A stretch of DNA of 64,000 bases from Bin87 sp034423595 (GTDB lineage Bacteria > Chloroflexota > Dehalococcoidia > Lucifugimonadales > UBA3495): contig OZ242258.1 in assembly GCA_965207025.1 (NCBI GenBank), positions 124,001-188,000 on the forward strand, read 5' to 3'. Below the pieces are notes generated by a model. That model was given only the letters and a program-made list of their open reading frames with translations, was not told the origin of the DNA and made no database searches. A program made the translations under genes and the position numbers. Below, one piece after another: positions 17,177 to 26,046 of this stretch (position 1 is the stretch's first letter; every line of letters starts with the position of its first letter).

Positions 17177-17623
17177 ATGATTGAGAATGCCGAGCTCATT
17201 GCAATTGTCGCGCTGGCAGCCACGTTATTTATCAGCGGCGTCGGCGCGGCCTTCGCGCTGGGCAATTTGCCCAAGCGCAGTGAGTTCAGGGACGCCAACG
17301 ATAAAAATGACGCTTCCCACAGGGAACTTTCCGACAGAGTTGACGCTTCCCACAAAGAGCTTTCGGACAAAATAGACGCCTCACACAAGGAGCTTTCGGA
17401 TAGGATAGACACCTCCCATAAGGAGCTCTCGGATAGGATAGACGCCTCCCATAAGGAGCTTTCAAACAAGATCGAGGAATCTCAAGCGAATCTGCTTGCT
17501 GAGATACGACGCAGCCATCAACAAATGATGCGCGCATTGATCAACCATCGGCACCTGGAACCCGACGGCGAGCCGGTTTTCACCGAACCGCCGGACACGG
17601 AACTGGTTGCCGCTGACGACTAA
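17177..17623 (+). CDS. Membrane-anchored protein with 11-residue coiled-coil repeats
   Basis: 148 aa. An N-terminal transmembrane segment (residues 5-30) precedes five tandem 11-residue repeats of the consensus D-A-S-H-K-E-L-S-D-R-I (residues 45-99), then a helical tail. The 11-residue (hendecad) period suggests a straight or right-handed coiled coil. Architecture matches the small membrane coiled-coil gene at 15627. It starts 48 bp after an LLM enzyme and ends 26 bp before a CMD gene. No known family. Confidence 0.75.
   Translation: MIENAELIAIVALAATLFISGVGAAFALGNLPKRSEFRDANDKNDASHRELSDRVDASHKELSDKIDASHKELSDRIDTSHKELSDRIDASHKELSNKIEESQANLLAEIRRSHQQMMRALINHRHLEPDGEPVFTEPPDTELVAADD
17309..17473 (+). 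repeat. Five in-frame 33-bp tandem repeats
   Basis: Five adjacent 33-bp units beginning GACGCTTCCCAC or GACRCCTCMCAY and encoding the 11-residue repeat of the surrounding gene. Unit number is likely to vary between strains. Confidence 0.9.
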
Positions 17624-17649
17624 AACGCACATATTTCAGGAGAACGCCC

Positions 17650-18210
17650 ATGCCACGCTTTCCAGCTGCCAGCCGAGACTCCGTACCACAGGAACAAATA
17701 GCCGCTTTCGATGCCATCGTGTCCTCCCGCAACAACGTTGTGCCCGAGATGGGGCCGGTGGCAGTGCAACTGCACGTGCCGGAAATCGCCCAGCGCGGCG
17801 AGGTCCTTCGGGCCTACCTGCGCGCCGAGGGTTCGACCCTGTCCGACAATGTAGCGGAACTCGCCATGCTGACCACCGCCCGCGAGCTGGACTGCCAGTT
17901 CATCTGGCACGCCCACGCCGCCGCCGGCCGCCGCGCCGGCCTTAGCGATGCCCTGGTGGACAGCCTGCGCGACAAGCAGGACTTGCCGGAACTGTCGTCA
18001 GCCGAATCCGCCGTCATAAACTACGGGCGAGAGTTTTTCCGCACCCGGCGGGTGTCCCAGGCCACCTTCGACGCCGCTCGCGCCGAGTTCGGAGACCGCG
18101 GCCTCATTGAGTTGACCAACCTGATGGGTTACTACTCCGTCCTGGCGTTCAACATCAACGCCTTCGAGCAGCTGCCGCCAGCGTCGGACGAGCCGTTTTT
18201 GCCAGTGTGA
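17650..18210 (+). CDS. Carboxymuconolactone decarboxylase family protein (paralogue)
   Basis: 186 aa, preceded by CAGGAGAACGCCC. Same architecture as the protein at 8246-8812: MPRFPAASRDSVP at the N-terminus and the active-site helix ARELDCQFIWHAHA near residue 74, with a single Cys. It overlaps the TldD start by 1 bp at the ATG (4 bp at an alternative GTG), indicating translational coupling. Reaction unknown. Confidence 0.88.
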   Translation: MPRFPAASRDSVPQEQIAAFDAIVSSRNNVVPEMGPVAVQLHVPEIAQRGEVLRAYLRAEGSTLSDNVAELAMLTTARELDCQFIWHAHAAAGRRAGLSDALVDSLRDKQDLPELSSAESAVINYGREFFRTRRVSQATFDAARAEFGDRGLIELTNLMGYYSVLAFNINAFEQLPPASDEPFLPV

Positions 18211-19667
18211 TGGACCCAATCATAGCCACCGCCCTTGACACGGCCCGGCAGCGGGGAGCTGAGTATGCCGACGTGCGCCTGGTTTCCAACCGGGAGCAGC
18301 GTATCGTAGTGCGCAACGGCGTTGTGGAGACCATGACTGCGGATGAATCGGTTGGTTTGGGCGTCCGCGCGCTTTACAACGGCGCGTGGGGTTTTGCTTC
18401 CACCCGAGAGTTGACCACCGCCGACGCTGATCAGGCTGCGGGGCAGGCAGTTCAGATTGCCCGCGCCTCCGCCAGTCAGAACGGAGCCGGATTGTCTGCT
18501 GCTCAACTGTTGGGCGCGCCGGTGGCCAGCCGGGGCAGCTACTCCACTCCCATCGGCATCGATCCCTTCACCGTAGCCCTTGAGGACAAGCTGGCCCTGC
18601 TGCTGGCCGCGGATGCGGAAATGGCCGCCGTGCCGCAAGTTAGCGCGCGGATGGCCAACGTGGTGTTTATCCGAGAAGAGCGCACTTTTGCCAATAGTGA
18701 GGGGGCGCACGTCAGCCAGACCATCTATGAAGCCGGCGGCGGCGTGCAGGCCACCGCAGTGGGGAATGGAGAGACGCAGCGGCGTTCGTATCCGCAATCT
18801 CATGGGCGGCAGCAGGGCTGCGCCGGTTGGGAGTATGTGGTCGAAATGGATCTGGCCGGCAACGCTCGGCGTGTCGCAGAGGAAGCGGCGGAGTTGCTTG
18901 CTGCCGAGCCTTGTCCCGTGGGAATCGCCACTGATCTGATCATAGACAGCAGCCAACTGGCTTTGCAGATTCACGAATCGTGCGGCCATGCGGTGGAACT
19001 GGACCGGGCCCTGGGCGATGAGGCTGCCTTTGCCGGCACGTCGTTCCTGACTCCGGATCTGTTGAATAACTTCCAATACGGTTCCGAGCAGGTCAACATG
19101 ACCGCAGATAGCAACAGCGAGACCGGTCTGGGTACTTTCGGGTGGGACGATGAGGGCCTGCCGGCCCAATCGACTGACATCATTCGCAGCGGTCAATTCG
19201 TGGGTTACTTGATGTCGCGGGAATCGGCGACGCGGCTGGGCTTGCCGTCCAATGGTTGTATGCGAGCGTCCTCCTGGAATCGCATTCCGCTGATTCGCAT
19301 GACCAACGTGAGTTTGGAGCCGGGAGACTGGACGCTGGACGACCTGATTGCAGACACCGACGATGGCATCTACCTGGAAACCAACCGTTCCTGGTCCATT
19401 GACGACCGCCGTTACAACTTTCAGTTCGGCACGGAAGTGGGGCGGGAGATCAAGAACGGTAAATTAGGACGCCTGCTCCGCAATCCCACCTACACCGGCA
19501 TCACGCCGGAGTTCTGGCGCAGTTGCGACGCCGTATGCGGCCCGGAGTATTGGACACTTTGGGGGACGCCACGGTGTGGCAAGGGACAGCCGGGCCAGAT
19601 TGCTCACACCAGCCACGGCACCAGCCCGGCCCGTTTCCGCAACGTCCGCGTCGGCTTGATGCAGTGA
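18210..19667 (+). CDS. tldD: TldD-type metalloprotease subunit
   Basis: 485 aa. TldD/TldE form a heterodimeric metalloprotease that trims peptides and in some bacteria matures ribosomally made peptides. The catalytic HExxxH motif is present as HESCGH at residues 255-260. The C-terminal Cys-Gly-Lys-Gly motif (RCGKGQPGQ) and HTSHGTSPARFRNVRVG ending are intact. A GTG at 18207 is the alternative start. It is followed directly by the partner gene with a 1-bp TGATG overlap. No precursor-peptide gene was noticed nearby. Confidence 0.93.
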   Translation: MDPIIATALDTARQRGAEYADVRLVSNREQRIVVRNGVVETMTADESVGLGVRALYNGAWGFASTRELTTADADQAAGQAVQIARASASQNGAGLSAAQLLGAPVASRGSYSTPIGIDPFTVALEDKLALLLAADAEMAAVPQVSARMANVVFIREERTFANSEGAHVSQTIYEAGGGVQATAVGNGETQRRSYPQSHGRQQGCAGWEYVVEMDLAGNARRVAEEAAELLAAEPCPVGIATDLIIDSSQLALQIHESCGHAVELDRALGDEAAFAGTSFLTPDLLNNFQYGSEQVNMTADSNSETGLGTFGWDDEGLPAQSTDIIRSGQFVGYLMSRESATRLGLPSNGCMRASSWNRIPLIRMTNVSLEPGDWTLDDLIADTDDGIYLETNRSWSIDDRRYNFQFGTEVGREIKNGKLGRLLRNPTYTGITPEFWRSCDAVCGPEYWTLWGTPRCGKGQPGQIAHTSHGTSPARFRNVRVGLMQ

Positions 19668-21001
19668 TGCTCGGTCCGGACCACATTCGCTTCCTGCTGC
19701 GAGATGCCCTGCGCAACCTTCATCTGGGGGATGCGGACATCTACCTGACTGCAACCACGCAAGCCCTCACGCGCTTTGCCAACAACCGTATCCACCAGAA
19801 CGTGTACCATGACGACGCGGTGGCGCACATCCGCATCGCTCACCAGAAACGTCAGGGTCGCGCCGTAACCAACAATCTGTCGTCCGACGGATTGCGCGCC
19901 GCGGTTTTGCAGGCGAGGGAACATGCCGGCCTCATGCCCGAAGACCCTGACTTTCCCGGGCTTCCCGAAGCGCCGCAGGCCGCCTCCGTTGACGCCTATG
20001 ATGAGGCGACGGCTAACGCCGGACCGGAGCATCGCGCCGCTGTCGTCGGCATGGTTTGCCGCAAGGCGGCTGACGCTCGGCTGGAGGCCGCCGGCTTTTA
20101 CCGCACCGGCGTGACAGAGTTGGCGGTATTCAGCACCAGAGGCGCTCGTTACTCCTACCACGCCGGCACTTTCGCCGGGCTGCTCATAACCGCCCGCAGC
20201 GACGACTCGGCCGGTTGGTCCAAGGGCGGCGGTTGGCGCATGGGGGAAATCGATGCCGAGGCGTTGGCTGACGAGGCCATCGGCAAGGCGATCCGTGGCC
20301 GCAACCCTCAAAATCTGGAACCGGGCGAGTATCCGGTAGTGCTGGAACACTACGCCGTTGACGATATGCTGGAAGCGTTGAGTTTTTACGGCATGGGCGC
20401 GCAGATGGTGCAGGACGGACGTAGTTGGATGTGCGACGCGCTGGGCCAGCCGGCGATGAGCCTGCTGGTGTCCATCTGGGATGACGGCCTGGACTCCTCC
20501 GGATGGCCGGTTCCCTTTGATGCCGAAGGTGTCCCCAGGCAGCGCGTGGACATCGTGACCGACGGCGTTGTGCAGGGGCCAGTGTACAACAGCTATACCG
20601 CCGCCAAAGCGGGTTTGGCGTCCACCGGACACCAACGCGGAGCCACCGGAGGGCCGACGGCGACCAATCTGTTCATGCGCCCCGGCGACCATACTACCGC
20701 GGATCTGATTGCTTCGGTGGACCGTGGCCTCTATGTCACCCGCTTTTACTACACCCGGCTGGCGCACAATCGGGGCTGTGTCATGACGGGCATGACCAGG
20801 GATGGAACGTTTCTGATTGAAAACGGCGAAATCACTACCCCGGTCAAGAACTTACGGTTTACACAGAGCTACGTTGACGCGCTGGCCGGCTGTCAGGCCC
20901 TTTCGGACACGGCCCACCTAAATCTGAACGAGGCCGGCGTTGCCATGCACGTGCCGGCGGCCCTGCTGGAAAGTTGGCGTTTCACGGGGCAGACGGTATA
21001 A
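19667..21001 (+). CDS. tldE: TldE/PmbA-type subunit
   Basis: 444 aa from ATG 19667; the open frame extends upstream to 19523 but that part overlaps TldD and is not family-like. This is the non-catalytic partner in the TldD/E protease: it lacks HExxxH and has the central LFMRPGDHTTADLIASVDRGLYVTRF segment and a C-terminal GVAMHVPAALLESWRFTG. The gene is translationally coupled to tldD. Confidence 0.92.
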   Translation: MLGPDHIRFLLRDALRNLHLGDADIYLTATTQALTRFANNRIHQNVYHDDAVAHIRIAHQKRQGRAVTNNLSSDGLRAAVLQAREHAGLMPEDPDFPGLPEAPQAASVDAYDEATANAGPEHRAAVVGMVCRKAADARLEAAGFYRTGVTELAVFSTRGARYSYHAGTFAGLLITARSDDSAGWSKGGGWRMGEIDAEALADEAIGKAIRGRNPQNLEPGEYPVVLEHYAVDDMLEALSFYGMGAQMVQDGRSWMCDALGQPAMSLLVSIWDDGLDSSGWPVPFDAEGVPRQRVDIVTDGVVQGPVYNSYTAAKAGLASTGHQRGATGGPTATNLFMRPGDHTTADLIASVDRGLYVTRFYYTRLAHNRGCVMTGMTRDGTFLIENGEITTPVKNLRFTQSYVDALAGCQALSDTAHLNLNEAGVAMHVPAALLESWRFTGQTV

Positions 21002-21036
21002 CATGATGAGAGTTCCGATTGTAGGCAAGGTGGCCA

Positions 21037-21324
21037 ATGAAAGCGACATTCGACATTAGCGAACGCCTGCTACTGCGTCTGGGCGAAGTGGCTGAGCGTC
21101 GTGGCACCACAGCGTCTGCCTTGGTTGAGGCCGGCATTTTCCAAATCCTCAGCGAGGACCGGGCCATGATGAAGGCAAAAGCGCACACGGAAGAAAATGC
21201 GCTGACGGCCGAGGAACTGTTTGAGCGTCTGCCTAAATGGAACAGCGGGGGTGAATTGGTTGACATTACCAATCGCGAGGAACTCTACCGCGTGATGGAT
21301 GAGGGCGATGGTTTTCGATACTAA
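21037..21324 (+). CDS. VapB-like antitoxin
   Basis: 95 aa. The N-terminal half (MKATFDISERLLLRLGEVAERRGTT onward) looks like a ribbon-helix-helix DNA-binding domain, and the C-terminal half is acidic and probably unstructured until bound to toxin. It overlaps the PIN-domain gene by 26 bp, the usual arrangement of a type II toxin-antitoxin operon. It lies in the gap between tldE and the amidase genes. Confidence 0.8.
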   Translation: MKATFDISERLLLRLGEVAERRGTTASALVEAGIFQILSEDRAMMKAKAHTEENALTAEELFERLPKWNSGGELVDITNREELYRVMDEGDGFRY

Positions 21325-21739
21325 TGTGTTGGTGTACTCAGCTCGTGAGGATACTGCTTTTCACTCCTCTTGCCGGCGATTTATAACAGAAGCGGCGACA
21401 GGCCCCGCACCTGTGTTCCTAACTTGGAACGTCTGCTACGAGTTCCTGCGAGTAATTACCCACCTCAACATATATCCTCATCCTTGGAGTATCGACGAAG
21501 GTCGGCGATTTCTAGAGACGCTACTGGAATCGTCTGGTTTCAACTTGCTGCTCCCCACTGAACGCCACCTATTCGTACTGGCTGAAGTGGCTGCGGAGTT
21601 GCCAGACATCAGTGGTAACCGGGTTCACGATATGCACACCGCCGTGCTGATGCGAGAACATGGTATTCGGCAAATCTGTACCCTCGACAGCGACTTCCGA
21701 CGCTTTCCGTTTATCGAAATCATTGACCCTACACAGTGA
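21299..21739 (+). CDS. VapC-like PIN-domain toxin
   Basis: 146 aa PIN nuclease. The acidic residues that hold Mg2+ are visible: Asp in MVFDTNVLVY, Glu in CYEFLR, Asp in HDMHTAVL and Asp in CTLDSDFRRF. VapC toxins cleave tRNA or rRNA. ATG 21299 is used; ATG 21308 (MVFDTN) is equally plausible. Forms a pair with the gene at 21037. Confidence 0.9.
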   Translation: MRAMVFDTNVLVYSAREDTAFHSSCRRFITEAATGPAPVFLTWNVCYEFLRVITHLNIYPHPWSIDEGRRFLETLLESSGFNLLLPTERHLFVLAEVAAELPDISGNRVHDMHTAVLMREHGIRQICTLDSDFRRFPFIEIIDPTQ

Positions 21740-21751
21740 TCGAGGCGTGTT

Positions 21752-21949
21752 ATGAGTGATCTAAACAACGATGAAATCCAGGCACTGGCCAAAGCGGTTG
21801 GGTTGACGTTAGCGGAACCGGAGTTGACGCAAGTTACCCATAGCCTGAACGCTATGCTGGAGGAGATGGCTGCCATCAATCCTCCGGGTTTCAACCTGGA
21901 AGAGTACGTTGCCGTTACCCTGCCGGCCGATATGGAGGTGTCAGAATGA
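21752..21949 (+). CDS. AtzG/GatC-like small amidase subunit
   Basis: 65 aa. It resembles AtzG (DUF4089-type), which is structurally related to GatC and stabilises the amidase AtzE. Its stop overlaps the amidase ATG by 4 bp. The pairing with an amidase-signature protein supports the call more than the sequence of this short protein does. Confidence 0.75.
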   Translation: MSDLNNDEIQALAKAVGLTLAEPELTQVTHSLNAMLEEMAAINPPGFNLEEYVAVTLPADMEVSE

Positions 21950-23379
21950 CTCCCAACGAAATTCCATTCCTGACCGCCTCCGAGTTGGCCGCCGCCTTCC
22001 GTGCGCGTGAAATTTCCGCCGTCGAAGCGGTGGACGCTTACCTGGATCGTATCGACGCGGTTGGCGACAAGCTGAATGCCTACATCACCGTGTGTGCCGA
22101 CGAGGCCCGCGCCGACGCGAAACGACTGGATGACGAAGCGGCATCCGGCAGCTTTCGCGGACCATTGCACGGCGTTCCGGTCGGAGTCAAGGACCAGATT
22201 TACACGGCTGGCGTCCGCACCACCGACGCCTCCAAAATCCGAGCCGATTTCGTGCCGGACTATGACGCAACGGTAGTATCCAAACTCAAGGACGCTGGCG
22301 CAGTCATCATCGGCAAGACCAACATGAGCGAGTTCGCGCTGGGCGACCCCATCAGCAGCTTCTCAGGCCCGGCCCGCAACCCCTGGGACACGGCGCGGAA
22401 TCCCGGAACTTCCAGCACCGGCAGCGGCTCGGCCACGGCCGGGTTCCTCTGCGCCACGTCGCTGGGCGAGGACACCGGCGGCTCAATTCGCGGGCCGGCG
22501 GCCAACTCCGGCCTGGTGGGCATCCGGCCCACCTGGGGCCGAGTGAGCCGGGCCGGCGTAGATGGCGCCAGCTGGTCCACGGACACCATCGGCCCCATAT
22601 CCCGCACGGTCGAAGACTGCGCGTTGACGTTGAGCGTCATCGCCGGCCATGACCCCAAAGACCGCTACAGCCGCACGGAACCCGTGCCCGACTACCTGGA
22701 CAGTTTGGATGGTGGCGTGGCCGGCATGCGCATCGGTGTGGTGCAGGAGCTGATGGGTGGACACGGATTGAGGCTTGACGACCGCAGTCGCGACGCGGTG
22801 GCTGCCGCTGCGGAAGTGCTCCGTGAACTGGGCGCGGACGTTGTGCCGGTCAGCCTGCCGATGGCGCAGTACACCGGGCCAATAGTCCGCACCATTACCA
22901 GCACCGAGCGGGTGAGCCTCAACCCCGAGTGGCTGCGGGAGAGATTTGAAGACTACCACCCCAACACACGGGTTGCCTTTGCCACGGGCAACCTGATACC
23001 CGGTCAGGTGTATTACAAGGCGGTGAAACTGCGCGCCCTGGTGCGCCGCCAGGTGATCGAAGCGTTCCGCGGCGTGGACCTGTTGATTCAGCCGACATCG
23101 ACCGGGCCGGCCGGGTTGCTCTCGGACGAGCCGCCCGTGGTGAGCAGCAAGGAAATGGCCGCGGCCGCCTTGCGGGAAGGGAGCTTCCGAGGCTTGTACA
23201 GTTTGAGCGGGTGCCCGGCGTTGAGCATTCCATGTGGTTTCACCAGCGAGGGAGAGGGCGGTCTGCCGCTGGCCTTGCAAATAGCTGGCCCGCATTTGGG
23301 TGAAGGCGCCATATTCCGCGCGGCCTACGCCTACGAGCAGGCCACACCGTGGCACAAGCGACTTCCGCCGACGCTGTAG
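21946..23379 (+). CDS. Amidase-signature hydrolase
   Basis: 477 aa. The Ser-cisSer-Lys triad is intact: Lys in PVGVKDQIY, cis-Ser in STGSGSATAG, nucleophile Ser in EDTGGSIRGPAANSG. The family hydrolyses amide bonds, including biuret-type compounds (AtzE) and Gln-tRNA amidotransfer (GatA). The small AtzG-like partner upstream and the absence of GatB favour a catabolic amidase. A decayed binding-protein gene follows, perhaps once the uptake part of the same pathway. Confidence 0.92.
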   Translation: MTPNEIPFLTASELAAAFRAREISAVEAVDAYLDRIDAVGDKLNAYITVCADEARADAKRLDDEAASGSFRGPLHGVPVGVKDQIYTAGVRTTDASKIRADFVPDYDATVVSKLKDAGAVIIGKTNMSEFALGDPISSFSGPARNPWDTARNPGTSSTGSGSATAGFLCATSLGEDTGGSIRGPAANSGLVGIRPTWGRVSRAGVDGASWSTDTIGPISRTVEDCALTLSVIAGHDPKDRYSRTEPVPDYLDSLDGGVAGMRIGVVQELMGGHGLRLDDRSRDAVAAAAEVLRELGADVVPVSLPMAQYTGPIVRTITSTERVSLNPEWLRERFEDYHPNTRVAFATGNLIPGQVYYKAVKLRALVRRQVIEAFRGVDLLIQPTSTGPAGLLSDEPPVVSSKEMAAAALREGSFRGLYSLSGCPALSIPCGFTSEGEGGLPLALQIAGPHLGEGAIFRAAYAYEQATPWHKRLPPTL

Positions 23380-23413
23380 CGCCACCGACCTTTTTATCCG
23401 CTCCGATACGGTG

Positions 23414-24436
23414 ATGAATCTAACCAACGGATTGGTTGTCCGCTTCGCCGTCGCGGCGATGGTATTGGCGTTGTGCGCCGGCGCACGCCGCAGACGATGC
23501 GCCGGCGCACAGAGCGCGCCGCTGTCCGCGTCGGGTGAAACAGGCGTGGATTCTCCAACTGCCGGAGCGATGCCAGACGGAGGGCTGGGTGATCCGGGGA
23601 TGTCCGACGGGCATGTCCTTTTCTGACAATCCGCGGCCTTCACCGGACCCGCCGGGGACCTGGGCAACGCTATGCACTTGGGTATCCAGGCCGCATTTTA
23701 CGAAGCAAACCGGGACTGGGGCGTCCACGGGCGCAAGTTGGAGCTTGAAGCACTGAATGACTCGTACGAGACGAAATGCGCCCTTTCAAACACCCATAAC
23801 CTCATAGAGAAAAGTGGGGTTTTCGCGTTGGTCGGCGCCGTTGGGACTCCAACGCCGTGATCTGGAGCCGGTGGCGCTCTGGCATTACCCCCGAAATACC
23901 ATTGCCGTCAAAGCGGCTACCCTCAAAATAGCGAAACAGAGCCTGAAGCGGTCATCATGATTGGCTCTTACGCCCCCGTGGCCAGGGCTATCGAGTTGCT
24001 ACGGCGCGACGTGGATCCCATTTTCATGGCGGTGTCGTTCGTGGGTAGCAACGCGCTGGCCGAGGAATTGGGCGATGAAACCGAAAACGCTTACGTTACG
24101 CAGGTGGTGCCGCTGCCCTACGATGCCAACATCCCGGTGGTCGCGCGATACCACGCAGCGTTGGCCGAATACGATCCCGAAGCGGAACTTGGGTTTATTT
24201 CAATGGAGGGCTACCTGGCGGGACGGCTGGCTATCGCCGGGTTGGAAACCTGTGGCCGTGAACTCAGCCGGCAATGCTTTCTAAATGCCTTGCGCGATGC
24301 GAGTACGATAGACATTGATGGCATGCGTCTGAAATATGGGCCGGGCGACAACCAGGGTTCGGATGCGGTGTTCCCCACGGCTATCGGCGCGGATGGACAG
24401 TACCGCCAAGTGGAGAATCTTGGCGTGTCAAACTGA
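23414..24436 (+). pseudogene. Broken LivK-type (branched-chain amino acid/amide) ABC substrate-binding protein
   Basis: Pieces of a Peripla_BP_6 binding protein run in order but in broken frames. After a degraded signal region an in-frame TGA (23624-23626) stands where the family has Gly before QSAAFTGPAGDLGNAMHLG; a single GGA to TGA change explains it. The frame then stops at about 23858. A deletion of roughly 80 codons joins this to DLEPVALWHYPRNT, and a one-base loss near 23937 shifts to the frame of EAVIMIGSYAPVARAIELLRR, which runs to 24436. At least three lesions, so it is not functional. Confidence 0.88.
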
Positions 24437-24439
24437 TTC

Positions 24440-26035
24440 CTACGCTTCAAATACCGTCTGCCCGCCCACTATGGTTCGCTCCACGGGGATGTCCTTGATG
24501 GTGAAGGGATCGACGGCGGTAGGATCGGCGCCCAGCACCACTAAATCGGCCAGCTTGCCCACCTCAATGCTGCCCTTGAGGTTTTCCTCGAAACCCGCGT
24601 AAGCGCCATTCTGCGTGTAAATCCGCAGCGCGTCCTCGACGGAAATTCGTTGGTTCGTACCCCACTCTCGCCATTCGCTGTCGGTGCGGGTCACGCAGCT
24701 TTGGATGCCCATGAGCGGCTCGAAGGGGCCGGGCGGGTAGTCGGTGGCGCCGGTGGAAACCACGTTGTAGTCCATGAACGAACGTTGGGCGAACATCCAT
24801 TGCAGGCGTTCGTCGCCGTAGAACTGCATCTTCTCGCCGTGGTAATAGACGTAGGTGCAGAAGGGGGTGGCAACCGACCCCAGGCGGTTCATTCGGGTCA
24901 GCAGGTCGTGATTGACCAGGGTGCAATGCTCGACACGATGGCGAGGGTCGGGCCGCGGGTCGGCTGCTTGTGCCGCTTCGTAGGCTTTGAGCACCAGGTC
25001 GATGGTGGAATCGCCGTTGGCGTGAATGCACACCTGGAAGCCGGCGGCGTGCATTTGGAGGACGTTCTCCATGATCTCGTCGCCGGTCATCGTGAGAATC
25101 CCATGGTCGCAGCAACTCCCAACGTAGGGTTCGGACAGATAGGCAGTTCGTGAGGCGATGGCGCCGTCGGCCACCATCTTGATGCCGCCGATGCGCAGCC
25201 GGTCGTCGCCCATGCCTGACTTGATGCCAGCGTCGCGCAGCGCCGGGAAGTAGCGATACCACATGATGGCATACACCCGCAGGCTGAGGTCGCCGGCGTC
25301 GCGGCCTTCCTGGTAGGTGACCAGTTCGTAGTCGGTGACCCGGGCGTCGTGAACGCTGGTAAGGCCGGCGCGGTTCAGCATTTCGCAGATGACGCGCAAG
25401 CCCTCGCGTCGGGTTTCGGCGGATTCAACCGGCAGCTGATTTTCGCGCAGATCGTCGGCCGCGCGTTCGTAGATCACGCCGTCCAGCCGTCCCGTGTCCG
25501 GGTTGCGTCCCAAACGACCACCCGGCGGGTCGGGAGATTCGTCGTTGTAGCCGGCGCGTTCCAGGGCCAGGGTGTTGCCGAAATAAACATGCCCCGCCCG
25601 GTGGGATACCAGTATGGGATGATCCGTGCTGACGGCGTCGAGGTCCTCCCTGCGCAGGAAGCGGTTTTCGGCGGTCTTGGTGTCGTCGAACTTGAAACCC
25701 TGAACCCATTCGCCGGCAGGCGTAGTCGCGACTCGTTCACGAAGCGCCGTTTGGATGTCGCCGATGGTTGGGAGCGAACAGTCGGCGGCCATCACGTGAC
25801 GCGTGCCGCTGCTGAGCACGTGGATGTGCGCGTCAATGAATCCGGGCAACACGGTCTTGCCGGCCAGATCCAGGATCTTGGTGCTTGGGCCGATAAGCGT
25901 CTCCACATCGGTATCGCTGCCCACACCGATAAATCTGCCACCACGCATGGCAACGGCGGTGGCTCTGGGCAGCGCCGGGTCGATGGTGATGACGTTGGCG
26001 CGGCGGATGACGGTGTCGGCGTGGTAGGCGGCCAT
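24440..26035 (-). CDS. Amidohydrolase family 3 (YtcJ-like)
   Basis: 531 aa from ATG 26035, preceded by AGGAGTTTCTAAC. Metal-dependent hydrolase: the PGFIDAHIHV motif supplies the first two His ligands, CIHANGD and RVEHCTLV later ones, and ATDYPPGPFEPLMG the Asp. The C-terminus has the composite-domain GKLADLVVLGADPTAV. Substrate unknown; the group includes amide and N-formyl hydrolases. It is the last of four co-directional genes (SDR, dehydrogenase, GIY-YIG protein, this enzyme). Confidence 0.92.
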   Translation of the reverse strand: MAAYHADTVIRRANVITIDPALPRATAVAMRGGRFIGVGSDTDVETLIGPSTKILDLAGKTVLPGFIDAHIHVLSSGTRHVMAADCSLPTIGDIQTALRERVATTPAGEWVQGFKFDDTKTAENRFLRREDLDAVSTDHPILVSHRAGHVYFGNTLALERAGYNDESPDPPGGRLGRNPDTGRLDGVIYERAADDLRENQLPVESAETRREGLRVICEMLNRAGLTSVHDARVTDYELVTYQEGRDAGDLSLRVYAIMWYRYFPALRDAGIKSGMGDDRLRIGGIKMVADGAIASRTAYLSEPYVGSCCDHGILTMTGDEIMENVLQMHAAGFQVCIHANGDSTIDLVLKAYEAAQAADPRPDPRHRVEHCTLVNHDLLTRMNRLGSVATPFCTYVYYHGEKMQFYGDERLQWMFAQRSFMDYNVVSTGATDYPPGPFEPLMGIQSCVTRTDSEWREWGTNQRISVEDALRIYTQNGAYAGFEENLKGSIEVGKLADLVVLGADPTAVDPFTIKDIPVERTIVGGQTVFEA

Positions 26036-26046
26036 GTTAGAAACTC

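Noticed and set aside
23624..23626. TGA in the LivK-type gene as a second selenocysteine codon
   Set aside because: The family has Gly here, not Cys or Sec, and the gene carries a deletion and a frameshift further on; nonsense mutation is the simpler reading.
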